Source: Nymphaea colorata (taxonomy: Eukaryota > Streptophyta > Magnoliopsida > Nymphaeales > Nymphaeaceae). From it: DNA of 64,000 bases. The position numbers and the translations under genes are program-made. The stretch covers positions 14,428,354-14,492,353 of the forward strand of contig NC_045139.1 in NCBI RefSeq assembly GCF_008831285.2, read 5' to 3'. Shown here in pieces: positions 45,301 to 57,748 of the stretch (positions within the stretch are counted from its first letter, which is position 1; every line of letters starts with the position of its first letter). The notes below the pieces were generated by a model. That model was not told the origin of the DNA and searched no databases. It worked only from the letters and a program-made list of their open reading frames with translations.

Positions 45301-46781
45301 GTAGATAGTAAATTGGAAATTTTACTTGTTCCAAATTGACGAGCATTTTTTTTTTTTGTGTAAAAGAGGAATGAATACCCAGACATGGTAAAAAAGGACA
45401 TGTTAAATCATCGATATTTTTCTTGGTAATCTTTCATGTACTATTAGCAAAAAATATTGTATATATATATGTGCCTGATATTAATAATGATGGAAAACCT
45501 TTGGGTAGTGTTCCCTATGCTATTCTTTAGATATTATGTTCTTCCATTAAAGCCATGTAGTTCTTTACATGGTCAATCGTTTTCCTTGGGGTCAAGGTTT
45601 ATGACCATGGTTTGAAGCAGTGCCATAAGGAATCAAAAGGATGCCACTTTTCATTCAAAGTTTTTACTTTAGTTTTACATACTTTGAAAGTTAATTCATT
45701 GAAGCATATAAATAATTCGCTTTTCATATCCGGTTCAGATAAAATGCTGATTCGGCAGCCGGGTCGATTTGCAGCAAGTGGAGGATCTGAGAACCTCATT
45801 TTGTTTCAAACCTTCCCACCAAGATCGGACTCAGAATGTATCATAATCAACTACAATATTGAAAACACACATATATGTTGCTTTAAATGAAGAGACCGTG
45901 TGGGAAAACATTTTACCCCAAATAAGGGGAAAAGTGTCCCGAGACATTCAATCCCCACCACCTCACCTCAGGAGGAAGGTCTTGAAAATTGCATTTAAAC
46001 CATCCCACCACCCAAAGAGACAGAAGCGCTTATCGAATTTCATTGGTTGTTGGCGTTGGTAATTCCAAGGAAAATTTTTCCCATGCCTGAAAGAAGAGAG
46101 AGGTGAAAAAGTGGAAGGGTCGTTTTCCATGCAGCCCTACTGTGCTAGGCAGACAAAGGGAGGCACAATTATGTGATTCCCTGGGGAAGGGAACAGTTGG
46201 GAAATAAAGCAATGAAAACTCCCAATGCCATGTCAATTTTTTTTCCCTCCCTCTCCTCGCCTGTGTGCAGCTTTTGGAAAAACTACCACCCTAAACTTTA
46301 GATGAAATAAAAAAAAGTTTCTCACTCACTTTTTACTATTCATCCCCAGTTAATGATTTTTGTGTTCTGTATTTTTTTTTTCACTTTTTATTGTTTGTGG
46401 AGCATTGGATCCATCAATTTGGAAAGTAAAGTTTAAGGTAATTTAGAAGCCTCATCTTTCTAAGCACAACTTCAATGCAGAGAGGGTTTCGGGAAGTGGG
46501 TGGTGACGCCCATGTTGATCCCAAGAGTCCAGCCTTTTGTTTTCCTGATGCCACCTTTTGGGTTTCTGTTTTTAGGAAAGTGGGAAAGCGATTTGTTTTC
46601 CTAAGAAAATGAGTATGAGCTCATTTAGCAAGCTTCAGTTCCTGTCTGGTAGCTAATAAGTGTCACGAAAAGAGACTTTAGCAACCTTTGAACCGCCGTC
46701 GATCTCTATCATTAGCAGGCTTTTTCTGTGAACGGACTTCGGCAGCCATCTCGAATTTCTTTCCCAAGAAATTGTTAGCTT
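42335..46781. other. Gene-free stretch with a GGATCT hexamer array and TAAA array
   Basis: No gene is recognised. Noted items are a (GGATCT)3.5 array at 43206-43227 within a region (43050-43660) dense in GGATC/GGTCC words, and a (TAAA)6-type array at about 44334-44359. A GC-richer patch at 43850-44160 is open on both strands (72 codons plus, 90 minus) but has no recognisable protein. Confidence 0.45.
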
Positions 46782-47210
46782 TTGTTTGCCTTTTTCATCA
46801 AAAAATTCGTGCCTCGTCTCTTTCTATTTCTCTGGCTTTTCATTTGTATGTTATCTAGACGAGCTCTGACTTATGATACAGAAAAACTTAATCAACTGAA
46901 TCATATACAATGGTTCATTGCAAACAACAAAAACATGTTCATAAAATTTGTAGGCGATTTTCTTTTATTTCATGAAATTATGTATCCCAAGAGTCATGAT
47001 AAAGAAAGACGTATATTTCAAGTCTGTTGGCTGCTTTCAAAATCACGACAAGCTAATTGGATTAGAATGGAAAGATACGGGACTAAGCGAATGCATTTTC
47101 CGCAACCAAACAAGAGCAAGTTCATGAACTTGGAACTAATTGGTCGCTTACTGGTTAAGAACAGAAGAACGGAGATGATTTCTTGGTTGGATATCGCATA
47201 TCATTCTTAA
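46782..47210 (+). other. 142-codon open frame, unrecognised
   Basis: This is the longest open frame in the 21-kb gene-free stretch. The predicted product begins with a hydrophobic, aromatic-rich segment (MFAFFIKKFVPRLFLFLWLF), then is basic, with RRIFQVCWLLSKSRQANW and LELIGRLLVKNRRTEMISW. I recognise no family. Codon composition looks like the AT-rich surroundings, and there is no clear promoter or splice context. It is most likely chance; a lineage-specific gene is possible. Confidence 0.15.
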
Positions 47211-48526
47211 AAGGACAAACGGTGATTTTGGAAGTTCGTGATCTCGGTCATGCATCACCTGATTGGCAGAGATGGTCTAGCCTTCTAGTTTCTATCTATT
47301 AACAAGGTCTACTTGATGCCTGTGCTGTCAATGGGTTGGATCCCTGGCCCATTCGGACCCTGACAAGTTTGGTGGGCCAACCCGGTCAGCCGGGGGAACC
47401 GGCCTGACCCGACCGGCTCCTTCCTTGCTCACTGGCCAGATCAGTCTGAACCAACTGGCTTTTGGGTATGAGCACTAATCTGAGACAGATCCAAATGTGT
47501 CCTAGTTAATATGTAGTTTCCCGGTACTTCCAAAGGAAAACTTGGGTTCACATTTGGCTCGGATCATCAAAATGGGAAGTCATCTGATCCAGGAATTCTT
47601 GGAGCCTTGCTGCCTTCTTTTCTTAATCCATACCTTGATCCGTGAAAACTGGGTTTTTTCCACCAAAAGACAGAATTTAGTGATATCACCCAAACATGTC
47701 CTTAACCTTCTCTTCTACTTGAGGTCTGAACTCTATTCCTTTAGTCAAGTAGAGAGAGTCCTCATGAATGATAAATCACTAAAAATTTGGAGACATAACA
47801 TACACACACATATATATATATAGAACAGTCGGGCGGGACAAATAAGTACGAGTGGGAAGGTTGATGAAATGTAATAAATGAGATGCATACAAACCTGACG
47901 AGCAACAAACTTATGTATACGTTATGGACGCAGGCCCAGCTTCCCTTCTTGTCAATATTTTGCCCTTTTCCCCGACGCCATGAAACACACTGTCATTAAT
48001 TTCACTGATCAGCCAGTCAGTCAGCCAGCCAGGCGGCCTGCAGTCCCACCACCTCCTTCTCATCTTTCATGCACGTGTAGATCCCTCAGAACAGGTTGCA
48101 TTTAAGAGCGTGATCTCAATTTGGAGAAGGGAAGAGAAGGTGGTGGTCCATTCATGGCGCCCCTCCCTCTTTAAGAACCCAGTATTAATGGCGGAAAATT
48201 GATCCCTCTCTCTCTCTCCCTCTGTTATATGTGAGTGCAGGAAAACAAAGTTGTTTTCTTTTGAAAGATGGCCGTGACATGTTCAGTGTGAGGTTAAATG
48301 TAAATGTAAGTGTGGAAAAGAAAGAATTTCTTTTACAAGATACATGGCAGTGACATCACATATTCAGTGCAGAGTTAAGTTTTGTCCACAGCTGGTTGGG
48401 TATCTGGTATTCAAATACCGAGCCATCTTCCTTCGGACTCTTTGGTATTAAAGGGAGAGATGAAGCAAGGACAAAAGTAAAGTGCACAAGAGACCCTTTT
48501 TCAGAGCCACAGATCAGAGAGAGAGG
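47211..48526. other. Gene-free stretch
   Basis: No gene is recognised. 47325-47470 is a GC-rich block of GGCCCATTCGG/CCCGGTCAGCC words in the style of the other GGCC blocks. 48190-48230 has a CT run. Confidence 0.45.
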
Positions 48527-48784
48527 ATGATGACGTCCCAAGCACGCGCGAGCTCTACCACGACGCTAGCTGCGGCTTCTGCTCGCATGGTTTTTGCTGT
48601 AACATATACATATATATATATATAAGCGACTGTAGCAGCTGCTGCCATGGTTGCCCCCAAGGTCTCTTTCTGCCACAGTCCTTTGGGTACTCGAACTACG
48701 AAGAGGAGAGCAGCGGAAGCGTCCGGCTATGTCGCTTCTCAGAGACGCTGGTCGGCTGCAGATGAAACCGAAATGGCAGAGTAG
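48527..48784 (+). other. Two in-frame open segments split by a TA repeat
   Basis: An ATG at 48527 opens MMTSQARASSTTTLAAASAR and stays open until a (TA)7 run, whose end gives TAA at 48623. The same frame is open again from 48626 and contains an ATG at 48647 (MVAPKVSFCHSPLGTRTTKR) running to TAG at 48782. Both parts are GC-rich, Ala/Ser/Thr/Arg-rich and look more protein-like than the flanks. I recognise no family. It could be a small gene interrupted by a microsatellite, two small peptides, or chance. Confidence 0.2.
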
Positions 48785-49609
48785 AGAGAGAGAGAGAGCA
48801 TAGAAGAGAGAGGATTCCTTCTCTCCCTCAAACAGAAAAACACCATCAATACCACCCACTAGTTCTCTGCTCCTCTCTCTACAATTTTCCTTTTGCTTTT
48901 TCTATTAAAGAAATCACATTTTTGGCAAAAAGCGCATGATGGGGAAAGTGTATCAAGAACAAAAGGGAAATTTAGTTCCACCCACATGCATTGGAAGATT
49001 AAAAAAAGAAAGCAATAGCACATGCATGATGGTAAGTGGAACCAAATATATATGTTTACAAAACTATAAACAAGCAGCTTGGTTCCAAAACTATCCACAT
49101 GTTCGGCTTGTCACATTTTACTTATATTTAACCTACCAATTACCATTTTAGTTGTGCTCAAACGTAGAAGAGAAACCTTTTCTCACATTCAAATCACAAT
49201 TCTAAGCCAAATGTGAAGAGGAAATGACAATTGGCGGTTGACATATTACTAGTTCATTTTCGATGGCTTCACTTTCAAAATATGCAAAATGAAGCTGCAC
49301 ATTTTTTAAGAAATTGTGGATTTACCTTTCCTTCCGACGTCACGCTTTCGGCTTCCCGTTTTTTGTAATTCCGATAAAACGAAAGCAAATGCTTTCAACT
49401 GATGAAACTGCGGATAATGTAAGGGATAATCTCCAAAAAAACAAAAAAGAAGAATTCAAACACGATCTAAGGCACCAGCAAACAGTAAATTCAGCAAAGA
49501 TTCGTCGCCACATTTTAAAATTGTTAAATAAAGGGCCGGAAAGTTGAATATATGGTACTGATCATGAATTGATAATTTGCTGCCGAATATCGTTCACTTT
49601 TAAATAATT

Positions 49610-49648
<39 letters not shown>

Positions 49649-52600
49649 AAGCGAGGGGGTCGCCTGCACTGCACACATCTTTGTCCGTCCGTACGACTCT
49701 GCGCGCTTCTGTCCTCGATGCCTCCTCCTGTGCCTTTTCCTTGTTTCCCTAAATGGACCCAAGTCCCGCACCCTCGCTCCCCTCCGTTTTACAGAATCTC
49801 GAGACTTTCGATCACGACCCGTTGGATATTTGGATCTCACTCTACTTTAAATAATTTCAGATTCTCGTATCAATATGTGGGATATCAACTCGCCGTCGTT
49901 GAAGCAACACTCTTTTTCTCTTACATTAATGTGAATTTACTGTTATTTTCTTCAACTTAAAAGTAGTTACCGAACTGTCATAACCAGCTATATTATGCTT
50001 TTTTGACTTAAAATCCCCAAGAAATATCCTTAAGTTTTTAAGGTTTTGGTTCTACTTTTAATGGTTTTTTTTTTTTCAGCTTAGATCAAATCTCAATTTC
50101 ACCATTTTTTATTACTGCATTTTGTTTTGATCGATCAAAGCGGTGTGGATTTAAATGCAGGAAGAGAAAAACCGATCTATTGAAGGGAATAGGAGCGAGA
50201 CTTAAACGGGAGAAGAGGCCTTCCCAAGCCTAACTCCTTAAAGAACAATGACAAGTGCACAGATCCATTCCAAACCTAGGTAAATATTTATTCTTGACTT
50301 CTTTGTCTTTTTAAACAAAAAAAGGTCAAGGAAATTAAGCAGAAAAAATTTTTGCTACGAGACAAAATCGAAGGATCTTAATTGTCCTACCTTATTTTTC
50401 ACAGAGTCCGTTTCATTGTTTTCGGACCCAATGTACTAACATTGGATCTGGATCCAACTGACTGCATCGTTAAACTTTCTTACTAAAAATGCTGACAAAA
50501 TATATAATACATTAACAAAGTGAGTAGCAAGCTGTTGTCGATTACAAAGCCGCTTAAGAATAAAGATATGAGACTTGGAGGTCGACGGGTCTGGGTTAGG
50601 AGTATGTCGAGATCCAGGATAATGACTCGTTCCTTTCCTGGGAAGAGTATTATTGGCGCGGGTCTCGAAAGTCATAGACGATGACCCGGCTGGGACGTCG
50701 GATTGGATCTGGAAGATTTAGACCGTATCCAAACACAAAGTTGCCCAGCCACGAGCCTTCTGTTCTGACGGAGCCGGCAACGCACGCTCAGGTGATGCAC
50801 GTGGCAGTCAACGGCAGTCTTCCTAAGACTTGAACCTGACCAGTATTTTTCAAAATTATGGGCGAGCCCGGGTCAGTTCTCTTGTGCACAAGCCAACCGG
50901 ATCCAAATTTGGCTCCACAAAGGGTAGCTTGGTAATTTCCTTCAATATATAAAAAATAAATTATCCTCCTTCAAACTAAGCAAAACTAGACTGACTGACT
51001 TCAGTATATATATATGTATGGCTTATTAGATGTTATAGCTAAGGGGAAGTGTTTGTTTGGTTGTGAAGAGAAGAGAAGCAACTGATTACTTCACAATAAC
51101 AACCACCAACAACCTCAACAAGACTTTATCCCCAGTTGTTAAACCGCTTTTGACTAGCAATTAAGAAATTAACTAAGCGCCTGCGAGCACTCGTATTAAA
51201 GTAGTGGGCCTTGATTCGTGAACCCATTCAAGTTTAATTACTTTGTTAGAGGCAAGGTGGGACAATGTTTTTATTTGAAACAATTGGCTCAAATGTTTCC
51301 TCTAGATTCTATGATATAGAATCAAAATATCGTGTATTTTCCAATCAGTGCCAACCAACATGCTTAAGGGAAGGAATATTTTATGCAGCGCTACTTTAAT
51401 AACTTTTTATTTTTTGATCGAGTTCAGCACAACTGTGGAGACTAAGGCCAAGCACACCAAGTTCTTGCTGCCTAATCTTTACTTACGCTCTTGTGCCCCG
51501 TTAAACTAGTATTCAACCCAATACCTTTTAATTAAAATTAAGTAAAAATTACAGAAAGACGGTTGAAGTTTGAGCAAATAATAAATCCCCGTTCAACTTT
51601 TTAAAGTCAGCAAACAGATGTTTAACTTTTGAGAAGAATTTTCAAATGATAAAAATGCCTCCCCTTGAAAACTACTGTTCCTTTGCTCCTTTTTGTCTTT
51701 AAAAAAGTACTCTTGCTTATCTTATATTAGAAATTGCTTTTTTTATCATATATATAATATATTTTTATAGATGGTTCTTTAAGAATTTTTCTCTAGGAAA
51801 AACAGAGTATCATAACTCATCACTTAAGATATATTTCTGCGACATTGAAGTGATACCAATTTATTTATGTGTTAAAAAATCAATCAGATTTTAATGAACT
51901 GAAAAAGCTAAAATCGTTCAATAAATCCAATTCTCAAGATCTGTTGCACGTTCCGCTTTTGCGTTTCTTTTATTTTATTTTGTCAATTATGCTTAAAATG
52001 AATATATTTCTAAACTACATATATATGAAACCAAGTGCCCTAACAGTTGACATCAATTTGTGCGAAAGGCTCATTTTGAAAGGCATGCTAATTGGTATAC
52101 GTTTAACGATCATTACGATGCTTTAGAATAATTTCTCTACTGAAAAAGCTTTGTTTTTTTTATACAAGAAAAGAAAACCGAGGTTCTTTCTTAATTTTTA
52201 AAACCTATCTAATTTATTTTGCCTCTCCCGAGATGATCCCATCGACCAATACCCGCTCCATTAATGCGGCGGAGGGTGAATACAGAACCGGTTCATCTGG
52301 AGAGTCGACCCAGATCTGATTCAATCACTGCCCTCGGAATCGGATGTGTTTATTTGGACCCAAATCCGGACTTCTTCATTTCAAGTTCCAAAACCAGGTT
52401 CATAAATTTGTGACTTGATCAGGGTCGGGACCCGGGATCCATATCAAAACACGTTCCATTGAATCAAAGGGCGAAGCTGGATGTAAAACTGTAAATTCCC
52501 AAACACATTCACGTTACTTGATTGAAATTTGCAGCAGGAAGAGGAGAGAGAAGACTCCTCCATTAAATTAAATTAAGGGGAAAAGCAGACGTAGTGAGTG

Positions 52601-52758
52601 AGAGAATGAGAGAGATTTAATAGAGAGCGTTAGAGAGAGGAAGGAAGGACGCTCAGCTCAGTAGGAGAAATGGGTCAGTGAATATTTTCTCTGACATTCC
52701 GACCCCTCCCCCCCTTCTTCTCTCTCTTGTTTCTCTCTCTCTCTACCACCCACCAGTG
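48785..52758. other. Gene-free stretch upstream of the DUF828-PH gene
   Basis: No gene is recognised. It contains a (TC)16 run at 49615-49647, GC-richer blocks of GGATCC/GGGTC words at 50400-50900 and 52250-52450, and AT-rich sequence between them (51500-52200). 52540-52760 is GA/CT-rich and is probably the distal promoter of the following gene. Confidence 0.45.
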
Positions 52759-52765
52759 TATAAAT
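52759..52765 (+). promoter_or_regulatory. TATA box of the DUF828-PH gene
   Basis: GTGTATAAATGTG lies 56 bases before the start codon at 52815, downstream of a CT-rich tract. It predicts a very short 5' UTR (about 25-30 bases) if used; the CT tract upstream could support additional start sites. Confidence 0.5.
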
Positions 52766-52814
52766 GTGAAACACCCCTTCCCAGGCACTCCTCACCACCC
52801 CCCCCCCTCCGCCA

Positions 52815-55800
52815 ATGGAAGAAAACGGCACCACTACCACCACCGCCACCACCGTCTCAACCTCTTCTTCTTCATCCTCCTCCTCTTCCTCTTCCGCCTC
52901 TAACACCCCACTACAGAGATCCAGGCCGCCGGTCTTTGAGCCACCGCCGGAGGGGCCAACGGAGCCCATGGAGTTCCTGGCGAGGTCCTGGAGCGTCTCG
53001 GCTTTGGAGGTGTCCAAGGCCATCACTTCCCCCGCCACCGCCATCTGCAAGGTCAAGCCGAGCTCCTCCATCCCCGAGGAGGTCGCTGCCGAATTGGAGG
53101 ACCCGTCTCCGGCCGTCGCTGCTGGAAACCCCTTCTCCTTCGCATCCTCCGCCACGTCTCAGATGGTCCTCGAGAGAATCATGTCTCAGTCTGTGAGTGG
53201 TCTCCTCTTCCGCTGCACCTTTCTCGACTTGGGCTTGTCCTCACTAAGCTTATTCCTTTCCTTCCTTCTTCTCTTCAAAGCTGGTTTCTTTCTTGCCCAT
53301 GCGGGTCTCTGTCGCTTTTGTGGGAGTGGTGGTGTGCTCTTTCTCCCTGTTTGGGATGGTTTATATAAATGCTTTGGATTTAATCGGTGGTTTAGGTGTG
53401 TCTTAACCTCCGAGTGATTTGCCTTTTAGGATTTGGAAACGTCTTTAAAGTTATCCTTCATTTTTGGCCTGTTTTCTTTGATGGGGTTGGGCTTGCCGGT
53501 AGCAGTGGTAGCACCCGTTTTACGACCCTTCTTGTTTGCCTTTTCTGGAGGCTGAAGGGGAAGAAAATGATCTTCCGAGCTTTACAGCTTGTTTGAGTTG
53601 TGGTGTTGGGATTTCTTGTCCGGTGTTCCGTGCAAGCGTTCGAAATTGCTTACTCTTCTTCTGTCTGCAGGTGTCTTGAGTGGTAATGATTTTCTTAGCT
53701 GCTTTTTGAAAAGGAAGAGGGAGGAGAAATGGGATTGGGAAGTTGATTGTTTTTGGGAATATTCTTTTTGAGGTTGTTGGCAATGAAACTAGAAAAGGGG
53801 TTATCGAGGAAGGGGATTTATGATTGAAGTTGGTGTTCTGTTTTGTTCTTCCTCTCTGTTTTTTCTTCCGTAGCTGAGTGCTTTTCCGTGGAAAACCGTA
53901 TAAAAAATGGGATTCTAGTGATTGAACACGGTGTTCTTTTTTTTTTTTGGTTTCGTATGTATGGCTTTTTCTCCCTTTTTCCTTCGCTTTTGTAGAAAAT
54001 TCCGATTTTAGAGAATATTTATTTCTTATCAGTAATAAACTGCAAAAGCAGCGTACTCTCTCTCTCATTTTCTGGGTGAAGCTCTTGTTTTATCTTTATC
54101 GTCTCTCTCTCTCTCTCTGACCAAACATTAAAATGGGTCCTTTTCTTGCTATTCTTTGTTTTTTTCCTTTAGCTAGCTCATGATTTATATCCATCCTTTT
54201 CTGCCCCATCCTCCCTCCTTCCACCTACATAGAATTTTAATGTTGGTGGTCCCAAACTGGGAATATTGCAGCTCCTCTCGTTCTCTCTTTCCTTTTTGTG
54301 ATCGTTTGTGACGATCATTATTATGTGGAAGTGATTATGAGAAGTTAAGTTTATTTCCCTTTACCTTTTCTTTACTGCTTTTAGTCTTAATTAAAAGTAT
54401 AGTTTGTGAAAGAAACTCTTTCTTTTCGTTGTTGTTTCATAGCAGCAAGACGTATCCCCTCGAACCTCAGGGAGGCTCTCTCACAGCAGCGGTCCTTTAA
54501 ACGGAGGCGGGTCATTCACCGACAGCCCCCCTCTCTCCCCTTCTGAAATGGATGATATTAAGGTCGGCCCTCTCGCTCTGTGTGTGTGTGTGTGTGTTGG
54601 TTTCCTTGAGAGATGAACAGCAGAAAATTAGCTCCATCCTTTCTTGGAGTTGTGTGAAAACGTCTTGCCATTAATTTCACGAGATTCTTTATTTTTGGAT
54701 TCTCGTGTAATATAATGTTGACGACGTACAAAGCCATTCCTTCTGCACGAAAAACGCAGTAAGCCTACCCTGGTTTCTTGCTAGGTGCCCTACCACTTGT
54801 CTGGCTCTACACCTGTGCTTTCATTTACAGTTTTATCCCTACACCCTGTTCAGATATTACGCTTACATCTGTTCTAGCCTGTCTTCGTCTTCTTCTACCT
54901 TCTTTGGAAACACAGATACTCAGCTTTGCTTCTTATGACAGAAGACTCAGGCTTGTGTTTGCGGGGTTATATTTGTTATTTAACATGGACGGTGTTCTTT
55001 TATGCTGTTTCTAGGGCAGTTCAGCTTGTCCTTTGTGCTGCTGCTAAGGTTTGGTCGCCTTGCTGAGACTGAGAGCTTGTTGAATTGCAGTTCTGCAGGC
55101 TGAGCAACACGGTCCAAGCTCATTACAGGGGGAAGACTGTGGGGAGATGGCTGAAAGACAGGAGGGAGAAGAAGAAAGAAGAGACTCGAACACATAACGC
55201 ACAAGTTCATGCAGCAATTTGCGTTGCTGGAGTAGCTGCAGCTGTAGCTGCAATTGCCGCCGCAACTGCTGCTTCCTCCAAAGATGATCAGTCCAAAACC
55301 GACGTAGCTGTTGCATCTGCTGCCACACTTGTGGCGGCGCAGTGTGTTGAGGCCGCAGAATCCCTGGGTGCAGATCGAGATCACCTGACCTCTGTTATCA
55401 ATTCTGCAGTTAATGTTAGAACTGCTGGTGACATTATGACTTTAACAGCAGCGGCTGCGACAGGTACCTCTCTGTTTCCGCACCCTAATTCTTTAGCTGC
55501 TTTGTTACAAGAGCCTATTCTCAGTGCCCTGCATTCTTAGCGTATGGAGTGTTAAAAAGTGTTGAGGATGGTTGATATTAGATTTAGTGACTTGAACCAC
55601 TAAGTTAAGTTTGTTTGCGTTTGTATCCAACTTGGTGCGGCTGGACTCACAAGCTCTTCAAATGATGCAGCTCTGCGTGGAGTAGCAACTCTCAAGGCGA
55701 GGGCTCTCAAGGATGTTTGGAACATTGCCGCGGTGATACCGGTTGAGAAGGGAATAGGCAATAACAATGGTAATGGAAACAACAACCAACATTCTTCCTT

Positions 55801-56559
55801 CAGCGAGGAGCTTGCACCGGAGGACAATTTCCTTGGTGTCTCTACTCAAGAACTCCTGGCAAGAGGAGGGGAGCTTCTCAAACGTACTAGGAAGGGTAAG
55901 AGCAGGAGCACTGTCTAACTGCAGCCACCTTGGCATCCGGACACATTGACTTGGTCCCCAGAGAATACTAGTCTGAGTCGGAAGCAGCTTGTTTTTTAGA
56001 CTCTGTAATCTGATGTTTTATCATGTGTCTGATCTTAGAAATGTTGCTTAATGCAGGTGACCTTCATTGGAAGCTTGTCTCTGTTTATATTAACAGAGCG
56101 GGGCAGGTATTTTACTGCATCATCTTTTCCTTTCCATAAGTGATTTAGCTTTGGATCGATTGTTGAGTTTGTAAATTCATGCCTGCACTTGCTTGTTCAT
56201 TCAGGTGACTCTTAAGATGAAGAGTAGGCATGTGGCAGGAACCATCACGAAGAAGAAAAAGAGTAATGTTCTGTTCTTTAAAATTCCATATGTAAGAGTT
56301 GCAACTTGCAATAATGTCTGCCTAACCAAGTTATTTCATGACCACAGATATAGTATTGGAGGTCTGTAAGGATGTTGAGGCATGGCCAGGGAGACATTTG
56401 CTTGAGGGTGGCGAACATCGCCGGTATTTCGGATTGAGAACAGCGGCTCGGGGACTGGTCGAGTTTGAGTGCAGGAATCAGAGGGAGTATGAGATATGGA
56501 CTAGAGGGGTGTCTAGGCTGCTGATTATTGCCGGCGAAAAGAAGCGCCCGTTTGTTTGA
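52815..56559 (+). CDS. VAN3-binding-protein/FORKED family protein (DUF828 plus PH domain)
   Basis: Seven exons: 52815-53192, 54443-54562, 55091-55463, 55671-55895, 56057-56106, 56205-56262 and 56348-56559, giving 471 residues. The N-terminus has Thr and Ser runs. DUF828 (auxin canalisation) begins at [20 protein letters not shown] (about residue 51). It continues through [18 protein letters not shown], then [19 protein letters not shown], the Ala-rich [20 protein letters not shown], and [17 protein letters not shown]. The C-terminal PH domain (about 366-465) reads [56 protein letters not shown] and [12 protein letters not shown]. Arabidopsis FKD1/VAB relatives bind the ARF-GAP VAN3 and membrane phosphoinositides, acting in trans-Golgi to plasma-membrane traffic that positions PIN1 for leaf-vein patterning. 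Exon 2 has a NAGNAG acceptor (54442 or 54445), giving 471 or 470 residues. Member assignment is uncertain. Confidence 0.93.
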
Positions 56560-57748
56560 ACCACGATGGCCCAGCAGCTCCTGTGCAGCAAGAGGATTTC
56601 ATAGGATCCTCCACGTTCCACTTGATACATATTCTTTCTTCTTTACAAAGGAAAAGGGAAAAGCGGAGGGAACCTTGTGGGTCTTTTTTTAATGGTGGCA
56701 GTCTCTTTTGTTCTGTAAAATTGTATTCAATGGCTTCTTTTCTTTTTCTTTTTGGTCTCTATCGGTTTTGTATAAAATGGTTTCCCATATAATAGAGGCA
56801 TTCTGTGATTTAGTAAATACCGTCACTTTTCCTTTTTGCTTATAACAGAAAAAGCGACCCTTCACACTTGCCATTGGAATGGTCAAAAAGCAACACAGAT
56901 GGGATTCTTCTGCTCTCTTTTATTTACTGATACAGTTCATAGATCATCAGGCAGAGCTTCCATTCTGTCTCTTTGACACAATGCCCAAAATGCCCACTAT
57001 CCGTTGATAAAGCAAGGTTCCAGACAATGTCTGCAATCCACCTTTGTTTAAAGTTATGCATGCCTGCTGACCAACATCCCTGATATTCTAAAAAAATTCT
57101 GAAATTTAAAGAATCCAGGAAAGTGTTGAGTCTCTGTTATACGAGTCCTGTCACGTGAAAGCTGGTTCCTGTAGTTGGTTCTTTTTACTGTCATGTTTCT
57201 TTTTGTAAAAATGATGAACGCGATCATAAAATTCCAGGATCTTTCAGGTTTTCCTTGGTGAAAGTAGAGGATGATAAGAGCAAGGACAACAAATACGTTA
57301 GCATATCGTCTCCTTTAGATCCTGTGAATCTGTGATGTCCTTGAGTTGCAAAGGAACACGAGGAGGAAGATGACTGTAGCCGTTGCATTTTCTTTTGATA
57401 GTGAATTAGCAAAGTTGTTCTTTGAGACTTCACATCTTGAGCTGAAAATCTACCATTTTGTAAACTTTCAAGTTTCGTATTGTTCAATTCTCTTGCCCCA
57501 TTATATATATATATATATACACACACACATATACAGGGTGAATTGGACGACAATGAATTGGACAACTCATTTTGACGTGGGTTTCAAAAGACCCAAAAAC
57601 TTTGAAATTCATCGTTAAAAAAGGCAGGGGGCCTTCCCCCATGCAGGAGTTTTCCTGAAATGACCTAAGAACTTTGTGGATTGTGGATCCAATCTAGCTA
57701 CAAGGACGGGTTACCGGTGCATTAGATCCAATTTGGTTCTAATTGGGG
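56560..57748. other. 3' flank of the DUF828-PH gene; no gene seen
   Basis: The first 250 bases are the likely 3' UTR. A TA run followed by CA units lies at about 57501-57530. Open frames on either strand (90-113 codons near 57224-57618) are crossed by this repeat and have no recognisable domain. Confidence 0.5.

Noticed and set aside
53520-54068. 182-codon minus-strand open frame
   Set aside because: It lies wholly inside intron 1 of the DUF828-PH gene. Its Lys/Ser/Thr-rich translation is what the T/C-rich intron reads as on the other strand; no domain is visible.
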